Positions 23,935-35,039 of a DNA stretch of 64,000 nt are shown one piece after another. The position numbers and the translations under genes were made by a program. Under the pieces are notes generated by a model. That model did no database searches, was not told the DNA's origin, and worked only from the letters and a program-made list of their open reading frames with translations. This stretch comes from Staphylotrichum longicolle (taxonomy: Eukaryota; Ascomycota; Sordariomycetes; Sordariales; Chaetomiaceae). The stretch spans positions 3,286,001 through 3,350,000 of the forward strand of contig JAHCVI010000004.1 of assembly GCA_019096155.1 (NCBI GenBank). The letters are read 5' to 3'. The first letter of the stretch is position 1. Each line of letters begins with the position of its first letter.

Positions 23935-25270
23935 ACACTGTGTTGGCTCGAGGTTGGGCTGGAGGCTGGCGGTGTGTTTGGTTCACAATGCATTAGGTCT
24001 TAGGGCGCAAACACCCAAAGGTGACGCTCTGTGCCCGAAAAGGGCGTCCATTTGAATCTGAATTAGGGGTCGCTATTGCTCTTCTAGTCGATTCAGATAT
24101 TGGTCTAGGACGTAGAGAAGAAAAAGAAGAACAAGTAAAAAAGGAAAGACAGGGGAGGAAGAGGAAGAGGGCGAAGAAGTAAAGAAAGGAGATAGATTGG
24201 TCTCGATTTACAGTTCACATTGCTTCATCAAGAGCTTGGGCTTTCCGAGTAAGGCATCGAAGGTATGGGGACAATGGGAGAGTCACAATTGTGTTGGTCG
24301 ATTTGCTTCAACGTCTTTTTGTGTCCAGAACTTTGAACGGAAGCAGGAGCTGGCCTGAGCTGGGTTCGCTGCAGCAGGGGCCGAGGCGCTGGCCCGTGCA
24401 CGAAACCCACCACGAGCACCCACCCAGCGTCACTGCACCACTAAGCCGCGTGGTGCCTTGCCTCGCCCGCACACTGTCGCTTCAGCCTCACAAGACTCCG
24501 ATTGCCGCCCCTGCCAGCTCGACAGACAAGTGGCCGACTGGGCAATTTGCTGGCTTATCGCAGCTGCACAAATTATCCATCATGCCAGCCGCGACACTCA
24601 CCCAGTGGCCCGTTTCGTGTCTGGCATTCTGGGCTGTCCTGGCTAGGTGTCCTGGCTGTCCTGGCTGCCCTGGCCCGCCCTGCCGTGGCGTTTGCTCACG
24701 CCCAACCCCTCTAAATCTTGCTGCTGCCAACGCAGAAGCCCCGAGAACCCATCCAGCCCCTGCTCCAAACCCGCCGGACCCATCTCTCGGCTCCCCGTGC
24801 GCTTTCCTCGCCTTTTGGGAGACGGCGAGAGATTGCAACAGATTCTTTTCGTGCCAAAGCACCTGTGACGAAGCCCCAGCGTGGCCCGGTTCCAGGTTTC
24901 TCTGCGTCTCTCGGCCCCTGGCCATCACAGACGGTCCCAGACCATCACAAAGGGCACGGTTCGGCTCTGGCGGCCATCTTTAAGGTCCGCTCTCACTGCC
25001 TGCCTGATTCGCAACCTTTCTGCCCGCCCCAACCAACCCGTCCTTCCCTACTGCTTTCAACTACGGCACCGACCACAGTTTCGCACCTCTAGACCTTGCG
25101 TCGGAAAGCGGCAGCCGCCCTCGAGAGCGACCTCCGAAATATACATTTCCCCCCATTCTCCCTTCCCCGCTGCCGAACAAAGCGCGGGGTAGTAAACATC
25201 GTGCAGCTGCAAGACAGTGGGGTTTCGTCTGCCACCACCACCGCAAGCGAACCGACCGACCGCCACCACC
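23935..25270 (+). other. Intergenic region and leader of the DUF7918-like gene
   Basis: The left part contains purine-rich sequence (24115-24190, AAGAAAAAG/GAGGAAGAGG). The right part, from about 24400, is C-rich and becomes pyrimidine- and CA-rich up to the CCACCACC before the start codon at 25271, as expected for a fungal leader. An open frame at 24291-24983 has no family similarity. No gene is supported. Confidence 0.45.
24637..24680 (+). repeat. Short tandem repeat, GTCCTGGCT-type units
   Basis: Four imperfect 9-12 bp units of TGTCCTGGCT sit side by side, interrupted once by AGG. They lie in the promoter or leader of the DUF7918-like gene. No function is evident. Confidence 0.6.
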
Positions 25271-27273
25271 ATGCCCTGCTTCAAGGGCGTTGCGGTGAGC
25301 ATCCATGCCAATGGAGCCCCGCTGCCCGAGTACGGCATCCAGAAGCAGTCGCGTGTCTCGCGCATCAACAGCTACATCCCCGTCCCCCAGCCCCAGCTGA
25401 GCGCCGAGTCCAACAAGCCCGAGCAGGCCAAGTTCGCCATCTCCATCACCCTCCTCACCCCGGGCCTTGCGATACCCTATTCGGCACCCAAGTCTTCCCC
25501 GACGAATCCCTTCCCGAAGCCCCAGCTCGTCGGCCCGCTGCCCTCGAGCACCGGCGAGCGCGGGAAGTACCATGGCGTCGTGACGCCCTACATCCCCATG
25601 ACCAACAGCGAGAACGAGACCATCGCCGCCTACATCTACTTTGACGGACGGGCGAAGGAAGAGGTGGCCACCCTGCTCCGCCCCGGCGAGGAAACCTGGG
25701 TCAATAGCAGATGGGTCCAGGTCCCCGAAGCCGAGGGCGGCGGTCTCGCCGAGCGCGAGTTCCTCTTCCGCGAGGTCGGCCTGGAGCGCTGGCTCAATGG
25801 CCTCGATCTTAAGGGGCACGATGCCGCCGAGAAGCTGGAGCGCCGGAGGCAGAAGTTTGAGAAGCGCAGGAGACGCCAAAAGGCGCACTCGGACGACGGC
25901 GGCAGCATGGATATCGAGGGCTCGAACAGGCCCCGGGGCACCCTTAGGTACGGCGCCGACGAGCGCTCGCCCGTCGAGGCCGTCTTTGACGAGGATTCCA
26001 TTTCGTCCTCGGACGACGACGACGACGAGCCGCCCGAGGCGACAGGCCAGATCAAGGTCGCCATGTTCCGCGTGATAGCGTCTGGTGAGATCAAGAAGGG
26101 CGAATACTCACCGCAGTTCGATGCACACGACGACTCCTCCGAGGACGAGAACAAGGGAAGCGGCAACGGGATCGACGCCGATGTCGAGCATACCACTAGC
26201 TTTGCGAAGCCAAAGACTCTTGATCCCAAGACGATCAGCACGCAGACGGTGACGGGCATCGACGGGCCGGACAAGCCGTATGCCGTGTTTACCTTTTTCT
26301 ACCGCGGCGAGCGTACGTGGCCGACTTCAAGCGACCAATCTGTAAGGGTTCCTATGCTGACTTGATGGCCAGGCCAACTCCAAAAAATGGGCGTCATGGC
26401 CCCTCCGAAACCGCAGGCCACCTCGCCCGCCCTCAAGCGGCGGTCCGGCCAGCTCGACTTTTCAAACCTCGGGCCCCTCAAGACTAGCGGCACCGTGGGC
26501 TTCTCAACATTCCGAGACAGGGACAGCCAGCCGGCGCGGGGCAAGAAGTCACGCAAGGGCAACGGAGCCGCGGGCAGCAGCGCCATGGACGCGGACAGCG
26601 ACGACGACGATGACGACGACAGCGGCGCCATTCTGAGCAAGATGGAGGACGTGGACAGTAAGGATGACAAGTCCAAATCTCTGCTCGCGCCCGACGACGC
26701 CAAGTTTTCAGGCGAGCTCGCCGACGGGGTCAACCGCATCCGGGTGCGCTCCTTCCTCCCTTACCCTCCCTCCCTCTCCAACCATTCCGTAAATTATACT
26801 AACACCCACCAGCTCAAACGCGCCCACTCCGCCGACCCCGATAGCGCCTCCAGCCCGCGCAAATCCCCTTCCGCCGGCGTCTCCACGCCCCCGACGCCAC
26901 AGCCGCAGGAGGCGGCCCGGCCCCCCGCGCCCCTCGGCGCCAGCACCGCCGGCATATTTGGCAAGGCCCTCAACGCCGCCGCCGACGCCGACAGCGCCGT
27001 CATCGGCAGCCGCTCAAGAAGGCCCGTCCGAGCCTCGGCGCGGGCGACCTCGCGGCCGCGACGGCTGCGTCTGCTTCTGCCTCGACGGCAGTGGGGGCGC
27101 GGTCCCGGGGAGTTCAACTACAGCGGCCGGTGTCGGGGTGGTATCGGTGGTATCGGCGGAGGGTTCCCCACGCGCTCGGCGATGTACTCGCCAAGGCTCA
27201 GGCTGCTCAGGCAGGCCAGGGTCAAAGAGGGGTTGCGGAGGGGGTGATGAGGATGGAGGAGGAGGAGTTGTAG
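25271..27273 (+). CDS. DUF7918-like acidic nuclear protein, frameshifted near its end
   Basis: The protein resembles fungal DUF7918-type proteins of unknown function. Coding exons are 25271-26312, 26373-26743 and 26813 onward; both introns keep phase. The start in ACCACCATGC context opens MPCFKGVAVSI, and the N-terminal 180 residues form the conserved globular part (ending EREFLFREVGLERWLNGL). A basic coiled stretch follows (KLERRRQKFEKRRRRQK), then alternating acidic and basic disordered regions that suggest a nuclear, chromatin- or RNA-associated role; that is inference. Near 27010 the original frame turns into Arg-rich noise, while a neighbouring frame continues with PLKKARPSLGAGDLAAATA and ends naturally in GVMRMEEEEL at 27273. 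One missing C in AGCCGC fixes it and gives 624 residues. Without the fix, translation would run to 27247. Confidence 0.68.
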
Positions 27274-27400
27274 ATGGGTGGGCTACTATTGGGGAGGTTC
27301 TGGAGGGTAGGCGAGGTAAATCGATTGGGTTTTAAAGCCGATTGGGTTTGTTCCTGTGTTGGTCTAGGAGGGAAGGGGTGATTTGTTTGTTGGTGCTGTT

Positions 27401-27449
27401 GTGTTTGTGTTGTGTGTTGTGTGGTGGTGTGTGCGTGTGTGCGTGTGTC
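27401..27449 (+). repeat. GT-rich simple sequence
   Basis: Alternating TGTG/TTGTG with GTGCGTGTGTGCGTGTGT forms a 49-bp purine-pyrimidine alternating tract downstream of the DUF7918-like gene. Confidence 0.75.
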
Positions 27450-27602
27450 CTGCGGGGCAACAACAGCAACACAGCTGGTTCCGGCTGGTTTATTTCTTTG
27501 CCATCAGTTGGCTAGGTTGGGTCGGTGGGGGAGAAAGGGAGAAGAAGGAAGAATAAGGAAGACAGGCCAGTCAAGAGGACAGAAAGACAAGGCTTGGAAG
27601 AA

Positions 27603-27631
27603 GACGGACGGACGGACAGATGGACGGACGG
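27603..27631 (+). repeat. (GGAC)n microsatellite
   Basis: About seven GGAC units are present with one interruption (GACAGATG). Confidence 0.75.
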
Positions 27632-28933
27632 TCTGCGGAACGGGAGGAGGAAGGATACATGACTTGGCTTGTCTGCCTTGCCCGGTTGGGAGGAAGAAAG
27701 GGGCGGGAAAACCACTCCAACCAAACCTAGATCTCTCTGCCCTGCCACTATACCTACGTATTTTATCTACATATACGAGCTCACGACTCCTCTCTTGCTT
27801 TCTCTGTCCGGTTGTTTTGGAGGTGGTTGTCCAGTTGGAGACTCTGGTTTGGGCGGTTGTTAAAGGCATGGTTTCGAAATGGACGGGAGTGGAGAGGGGG
27901 GTGGTGAGCTACGAAAGTTGACGGTATGGCTTGTGGTTTGCGGAGGGGAAACGTTGCGGCGCTGGCTGGTGAAGTGGGAAGCCCTCCAGCTCTGGAGCGT
28001 AGAAGTGTTTCGTATTGTGCATGAGAACAAGATTGCTGGGTAGGGTTTGGAGTGAGCTTGTTGTTTTTGTTGCGTCGGACATGGTCTCTGGGAAAGTTGT
28101 CGCGAGCACTGAGCTGTTGGCAGGAGGTCGATGCTCGATGGTGTTATTGCCGATGGGATGTGCACCATCAGGAGTGGGAACCAGTAGGTACATCACTATC
28201 GACAACTTAAGGCTGCACAGGTTCACGTCGGAATCCGAGCACTTTTAGTCTTGAATGTTTCATTGGTATATAATATAACTAAGGTACGCGGAGCAAGAAG
28301 ACCGCCCAACATTGGACTGAGCAACGCCCAATTGCACCGTCCAAGCCCGAAGCTGGTGACCTGATCGATAGTTAGCATCTGTGATACCCAAGCCGCGTGC
28401 TCAGTGGTTCAAGTATGGAAGATGCAATGGGGAGGAGTCAGACTGTTGAGCTTGATAATTGAATGGATCAACATGGAAAATTCAGTTGGCCGTTCTTAAG
28501 AAGAGTGTGTCATCATGGAAAGGTGAAGAAAGCAGGAAAAAGAGATGCAGTCGTCTTACCATATGGTCGGTTAGTTCATTGCTGGAGAGAAAAAGAGCTG
28601 GCGTGGCCAGCACGGCCAGCCTCACCACTGTGGCCTTCGTGGAGGGAAGAGAACAGAAGGAGAATGGAAGGTCGCAAAGTTGAAATTTATTTGGTGTTCA
28701 GGTCCCAAGTTCAGGTGGACCCACCTGCCGGCCGGGTTTGTGCCTGAGGCTGAAATGAACCCCACCATGCATTTTCTGGGCCCCGCTCGCTTCTCGTGCT
28801 CCGGTCGGGTAGCTATCGCAAACTTGCAACCCACCACACTTCCAAGCACCAGCCTCGTCCGATCCCAGCGGCGTATTCGTGATTCTTCCTTTGACTTTCT
28901 GTTCAGAGATATTTTACAGCGCATTCAGTCAAG

Positions 28934-29786
28934 ATGGCTACCGGTGAGTTGAAACCTGTTCCAAAGGGCAGCTGAGCTAGCGCAAAGCGCGGCGGGGTTG
29001 CCTGTTTACCCCGCGATCTCGCCATGCCCTGCAGCTTGTGCGCGGTGTTTTGGTTGATAGAGTATAGTGTTTTGCTAACTTGGCGACAACAGACTTCCAG
29101 GGTATCGCGAGTGAGTGCAGACCTCGGGGGCAGCCCGGAGTGCCCCCTGGAGTGGCCCCTTGACCGGAAAAAGACCGCGCGCGCGAGAAACAACAACTCT
29201 GACATTGGGCCTTCTTTTTCTTGCCCCCGCCTACAGCTCAGTTCGTGACGCACTACTACACTACCTTCGACACCGACCGCAAGTCCCTGGCCGGTCTCTA
29301 CGTATGAACAGATTCATGTGCTGCTTGGGAGGGAACAAGAAAGCTGATGGCGAGATGAATTAGAGGGAGAACTCGATGCTCACCTTTGAGGGCGCTCAAT
29401 CACTCGGCGCTGCCAGCATCGTCGAGAAGCTCACGGTAAGATATCGCCGCCGGGTTCAGCGCTACAGAAGAGGTAGAGTTGGGCCTTGCTAAGTCGATCT
29501 GCAGGGCCTCCCGTTCCAGAAGGTCAAGCACGAGTTCGGCCCGCCCGATGCGCAGCCCACCCCCAATGGCGGCATCATCATCCTGGTGACTGGGCAGCTC
29601 GTGGTATGTTGAACCAGAAACGCTCTTACAATCTGGCCAATACTCGCGGGCGACTGCTAACACGGCTGCTCTCAGGTCGATGACGAGTCGCGCCCCCTCC
29701 CCTACTCGCAGGCTTTCCAGCTCTGCCAGGACGCCAACGGCCAGTGGTTCGTCTTCAACGACGTCTTCAAGCTGGTCCTCGGTTAA
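28934..29786 (+). CDS. ntf2: Nuclear transport factor 2 (NTF2)
   Basis: NTF2 carries RanGDP into the nucleus through the pore and so feeds the Ran cycle. The gene is split into six small coding exons: 28934-28943, 29093-29110, 29237-29301, 29364-29435, 29505-29603 and 29676-29786. All junctions have GT/AG ends and together give exactly 124 residues, the usual NTF2 length. The protein starts MATDFQGIATQFV and shows the family core: THYYTTFDTDR, then LAGLYRENSMLTFEG, SIVEKLTGLPF, the GIIILVTGQLVVDDE strand, and the FxLCQDxNGQWFVFNDVF end that forms the Ran/FxFG-binding cavity. The 10-bp and 18-bp exons are unusually small. The assignment is secure. Confidence 0.96.
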
Positions 29787-30981
29787 ACACTCTGCTCTCT
29801 ACCGCGGGACCGGCTGCGGCGCGATGGATTCGCCAAGTCTGGATGGGGCTGCGGGGTCCGGCGCGCCTTGATTCGGCGAGGAGGAGAGTCTGCGGTGCCA
29901 GCATTCGGTTCCAGCTCGTTCAGATGAGGGAGAAAGGGTCTTGGCGGCACGCGCTGCAGGGCATGATTTCTGGCAATCGAGGTTCTTGACGAGTTAGCTT
30001 GGGTTAATACCAGATGGCGTTCCTGAACCATCAAAGAACTTTGTCAGCTGGCGTGGTGTGGCTGCTGTGATGGTTTTGTTGCCTTTGATGCCTTGCTCCG
30101 TTGGAGTGTGCCGCGTAACCGTTTCGTACGTCAGCAGACTGGGAAGAGGTCCATCGAAGGGTCTGGTCGTCTCAAATCCAGTTGCCTGTTGGCGGCGTGC
30201 TGTTTCTGGATCTTCTTATGGGCCGCATTTCTTCGCCAGCGCAAACCAGTACGTTCCTCCATTGTAACCCGCTAGGATCGACAGAGGGTGCGCAATTCCT
30301 GTGTCTGGAGCAGTGTTTCGGAAGTCTCTCAGAGTCCCCGAGTTCACAGTCTCAAAATTCCCCAACAAGACAGGGGCCGTCGTCAACACCGTTGGTAAGT
30401 GGGCCTCATATCCCTGTCAGGTTGTCCAGGAAGCCGCCAGCGGCCAATCACTGGGCCCGTTGGAGCACAGCCCACTACGACCCGAGCTCCCCACCCGGGC
30501 CTGTCGGCCGCCAAAATGACAACGTGCTAACTGTTTCCATTGTGTGCACGCCTCTGAAGCTTACGAGGTGTCCATCCAGATCAAACTCTTGAACACGCCA
30601 GCAACTGTGTTGCTTTTTTACGAAGACCAAGACTCATCCTTTGCGTTGACCGGGCTCTGCGAGACAAAGCGCGGGTGGTTGATCTTATTGAGATCCCAAT
30701 CGGTCGATTGCATTGATTGTTGTTTGCCGGGCAACACCGAGGACCCTCGAGCATCGCAGCGCAGCGCATCGCATCGCATCGCATCAGCAACAACCAGCAG
30801 CCAGCCACCACCAACAACCAGCGACAGCGTCGACTAGGACTCGCGCAGCAGGGCTAGGCGTTGTATCGATCGCGTCTCGGGAGACTTGAGCAATCTAGAC
30901 GATTGGACCACCGGAAACAGACCGGTTCTGAACCGCCTGGGATTTGTTTAGTTGCCGGACCCTCGACAGCAAGCCGGCAAG
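29787..30981 (+). other. Intergenic region and TVP18 leader
   Basis: This 1.2-kb region holds the NTF2 3' flank and the promoter of TVP18. No gene is seen. The leader contains a GCATC repeat and CAACAACCAGCAGCCAGCC sequence. Confidence 0.45.
30766..30785 (+). repeat. (GCATC)4 microsatellite
   Basis: Four perfect GCATC units are preceded by degenerate GCAGC copies, within the probable leader of TVP18 about 200 bp before its start codon. Confidence 0.75.
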
Positions 30982-31668
30982 ATGACGTTGAAGGAGGAAT
31001 TCGCGACGCGCAACTTTAGCATCTACGGTCAATGGTGAGCATCCCACTCCTCCGTTTCCACAACATGGTGTGTCTCGTTCTTGGGGGAAGAAGCACGACA
31101 GCGCGGACGCCACCGAACGATCGGGAATAGAAGGCTGGATAATCGTCTTTGCCAACGACCACAGGCTAACCTCTCCCGCAACACACAGGCTGGGTATCCT
31201 GACCATGATCCTGTGCTTCGCGCTCGGCATCGCGAACCTCTTCACCACCACCATCCTGATCATCATCCTCAGCGCCGTATGCCTGTAGGTTCCCCCCCTC
31301 CTTACCCTTCCCTTTCTTCCCCACCCACTCAACCCAACTAACATTCCCTCTCCCCCACCACTCACAGCTTCTCCTCCTTCGTGATCCTCTTCATCGAGGT
31401 GCCCCTCCTCCTGCGCATCTGCCCGACCTCGTCCAAGTTCGACGCCTTCATCCGCACCATCACGACCAACTACATGCGCGCGGCGGCCTACGGCGCCATG
31501 GCCCTCGCGCAGTGGCTGACGCTGCTCGCGCGCGCCAGCTCGCTCATCGCGGCCGCCGTCCTGCTGACCGCCACGGCGGTGTGCTACCTGCTCGCGGGCG
31601 TCAAGGGCCAGGCGTTTGTGGGCAGCAAGACGCTGGGCGGGGCCGGCGTGGCGCAGATGATTGTATGA
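30982..31668 (+). CDS. tvp18: Golgi membrane protein TVP18
   Basis: TVP18 is a small four-pass membrane protein of late Golgi (Tlg2-containing) compartments with a probable role in vesicle traffic. Three exons, 30982-31034, 31189-31284 and 31368-31668, give 149 residues, close to the family length. The N-terminus is MTLKEEFATRNFSIYGQW, and the hydrophobic segments begin LGILTMILCFALGIANLF, LSAVCLFSSFVILFIEVPLL, AAAYGAMALAQWLTLLA and SSLIAAAVLLTATAVCYLLA. Between the second and third spans lies LLRICPTSSKFDAFIR, a conserved Golgi-side or lumenal loop. The C-terminus KGQAFVGSKTLGGAGVAQMIV is strongly conserved in filamentous fungi. The donor at 31285 (GTAGGT) is set by joining CT to C for the Leu codon. 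Confidence 0.95.
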
Positions 31669-34600
31669 AGCGATGAAAAGAGTGTGAAGTTTGATTGATG
31701 GGAACGTAGGGAGCAGGTTGACGGGGGCACGAGGCACGGGGGAGTGGTGTGTGGTTTGGGGATGGGCCGGAGCAGGAGAAGAGGGCAGGGATGGAGGATA
31801 GGTGGGTGAGAGGGTACAGGGGGGAAGTCAAAAAGGACGCTCTTATGTTGTTTTGCTTACCCCTGGAGGAAGGGAACGGGTTAGAGCTGAGATGAGGTGT
31901 TGTTGTTTTGCTGTTGATGTCGTCTGCGACCACGAAGAAGCATGATTTGGACTTGTCGGCTATACATGTTCTGTATTTGGTTTAAAAGGAGGGCGGGTTA
32001 TGGCGTCCACGGCTTCCTTTAATCGGTTAAGGGGGGCTCTGTCTCTCTCTCTCATTCATGTAGTGTGTTACGTCGGTGTTGTTAGCTCTCAGCCTTTCGG
32101 TGTTGTTTGTCCTTGTCACTTTCGAGGTGTGGGTAAACGCTGATGGCAGACTGCGTGGTTGTGAGTGCTGGCTACTGTATCTAAGGTACCTAAGTATGTC
32201 GGCGGGGATGAGGTTGGCACTAGACACATGTTACAACCTCAAGAACAAGCAAAGCTACCTACCTAGACCCAGAGCTCAGATTATAACGGCGAAAGGCTGG
32301 GATTGGCTGTGGGATGTTTGACACACACATTTGAACCTCTTTTATTTGCAGCGTGGTGGAGGTCGGTTCTCGAACAACGCAGAAGGACTAGAAAGGGGAA
32401 TCGAAGACAGTCAACTCCATCCAATGCTACGCAAAGCGCCATTGGCCATCATCCCGCTCTAAATCATGCAATGCTGCTGCTCGCAATATGTCAAAGAGGC
32501 ATTCGTGGCTTGTCTGCCAGGAGCGAATCAGCCGAGGACAGGTGACTCGGGCAACGGTGAGTCGCCCAACAGTTGCGCTGTGTGACATCAGATCACGCTT
32601 CACGCTTGCGGGACAGCGGGACAAGGAGCAAAGGGGCCGGCAGCAGTCAAAACCCCACATGTGTGGAAAGCCGCTGTCGTCGAGGATCTGTCCTGCAGTT
32701 GCTAAGAGCAGCGTAATTTCTCTTGCTAATGGGGGTTGCCACAAAGTACTGTCGAGTACTGTGTACGTCAGGGTGCGTTTGTTGGGGGGAGGGAGAAGCG
32801 TGGTGTGTCAGCGGTTTGCGAGGCCAGCTGCAACGGCTATTGCGTCATAGCGTCAAGCAAAGCAGCAAAGCAGTGAGTTTTCAGAAGTGCTGCGGCATTT
32901 CTACGAATAGCCGCGGAGCAAGCTCTGTGCATGAATACGAAGACACACTGGGAGTGGCTCGGGAGCTCTGGCAACTGACGGTCAGGTAGAGGGGCTGTGG
33001 ACAATGGCAACAAAACCGCGAGGCGCGGCGTCCGGGTTTTCTGTCTCCCGTCGCCCCGGACCCAATTCTCCAAGCTGCTCGACATCGAAAGGGCGGTAAC
33101 TTTAGCTGCTTTATTAGGCGCGGAGTGGGGCTCACCGCTCTTTGAATCTGGATGCGAGATGGATGAGATGGTTGCTGGCACGCAGTCGATGGCGGACCGT
33201 GCCTACCTATCGTCTCGAGGTCGGGCTACACGTGGAGAAGCAAGACTTGGGAGGTGGTGTGCTCGGTGCTGGCCTGACGCGGCCTGCTCGTCTCAACATC
33301 ACCGCCCTGCCAACGCCGCCCGAAGCCGCGCAGACCCGCTGAGTTGTGGAAACTTTGATGTTCGAGAAGGCTCTCGAGAGGCTCAGCGCAAGCCAGCAAA
33401 GAGCTTCCTCCCATATTCTTTGCCCATTTTGCTTCTTCTGGAGCTTGGTATCTGGCTGGCGTCGCTTGACTCTCGTTTGGACATACCGGCCCAACCAGCG
33501 GCGCGAGAGAAAAATCTCTTGGGGTCATTTGCACTCTTTTTTCTCCCAAAAGTGAACGACTCTCAGCAATGTCGGCTGCAGTGGAGGTGGGGTGGTGGGG
33601 TAAGACAAGACCAGGGACCTCCATATTGCACGGTGCGCAGTAGATGTGGATGTCGGGGGCGGTACTGTGTCCAGGAAGGTCCTGCAAAGCTGTGAGATAT
33701 TGCTCAGGCTGGACAGCTGGCCCTGAGATTTGCCAAATATCAGTGCCATCGAAGTTCCCATCCTCGTCTGGAATAAAATAAAAAAAGTTCTGGTTGCCTG
33801 GGCTTTTCGGATTGCCGCTGGACCAGCTCTCAGCACAGCACGCTGGCAGGATGGGCAACCTGGGAAGACAGTGATGGCTCTTTGCGATGCCCCGCTGGGC
33901 ACTGTGCGAGTCGATGCGGGCAACCTGGCAGTGCCAGGTGACCAGTACCCGCCAGGTACATCCAAGCTTGGTCCTCGTCGCCCGCGCAGTGGACTCCACG
34001 ATTTCCCTTTCGCGATGCCCACAGAGTCACTGGATCACCAGCTGCGTGTGTTCTAGCCTCTTGGGGCGGGAGAATCCCTGTTCTACAGTCAAAGAATCGA
34101 GGCACCGACGGGATGATGCCTCGCCAGGGGTCCCTCCCGAACACAGTACGAAGGTACCTTGTCCCTCAGCGAATGACGCGGGGACCAGAAACAAGATGGC
34201 CAGCGGTATAAGTGGACGCCCTGGCCGCCGTCCTTGTTGACGGCAGCCCAGTTTCATCATCAGTCTCAGAGACAATAACACGATCCAACAAACGCCATTT
34301 CTCTTTGTCCCAGCACTCAATTGCACTTTGGTGTTATTTTTCTTTCCTCCCAATCTGCCCTTTTTGGCCCTTGTGCCTTCTTCACGCCACAACAGCACCT
34401 TGCAAGCAAGCAAGTCCTCCCTCTCTCGGCCGGATTCCGTATTGGTAAGTTTTTGGCTGAACTGAAGCTCTCCCAGAGCTCAACTCGGCGAGGATGATGC
34501 AATCGCCCTATCTGGCCAGCTGTCTCTTCCGTTGCGCCCTGTTTCCCGCAGTATCAGTCGTATCGCGGCTCGTATCTTGCACACGTTGCTGCTGGGCTGG

Positions 34601-35039
34601 CACACGCCAATCGCTTTGGCCTGGCGGTGGCCGTTCGTTATCAGCCGGGCCTGAAACTGTTGGGCTTGAAAGCTGCCGTTATCATGCAGGGGCAGGACGG
34701 TTACACCGAGGCTTTACAGCACCTTCCGAGCAGCCTCGAGAGTCACTGCCACGGAGGCTCGGTAACGGACGGCCGACCCGACGGGAGCTTATCTTGCATT
34801 CCATCCAGCCCGGGCTTCGCTCCTTCTCACCGACAGTTGCTGTGCAGCGGCTAACCAGATCAGAGTCACACCCAGAACCTTGCGGGAGCTCCTGACAGGT
34901 TGCACCACACGATCTACGCACATCGTGACATCCGCGAAAACCCGACTCGGCGCCCTTCGTCCTTGCCTTTCAAGGCTCACCTTCCACGGTCGCCCCCATA
35001 CATAATCGAGTCAGCCGACCCGAGTCCGAGTTGCCCACC
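31669..35039 (+). other. 3.4-kb intergenic region upstream of AIM21
   Basis: No supported gene. Open frames of 232 and 257 codons overlap on opposite strands around 33.0-34.0 kb but show no family similarity, no codon logic and no splice signals. A strong donor-like GTAAGT at 34445-34450 follows a pyrimidine-rich segment (34260-34440), so the AIM21 transcript may start near 34.3 kb and carry a leader intron; this is inference. Short palindromic AAGGTACCTAAG-like sequences occur near 32180. Confidence 0.45.

Larger units (their letters stand above)
27274..28933 (+). other. Intergenic region with simple repeats, leader of NTF2
   Basis: This 1.66-kb stretch has a GT-rich tract, a GGAC microsatellite and mixed sequence. 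The last 100 bp before 28934 are pyrimidine-rich, fitting the NTF2 leader. No gene is supported by similarity or splicing. Confidence 0.45.

Noticed and set aside
24291..24983. 230-codon open frame upstream of the DUF7918-like gene
   Set aside because: Pro/Ser/Cys-rich chance translation that includes a simple tandem repeat; no domain or introns.
32997..33999. Overlapping open frames of 232 and 257 codons on opposite strands upstream of AIM21
   Set aside because: No family similarity, no splice signals, Cys/Trp/Arg-rich chance composition; GC-rich DNA gives such frames often.
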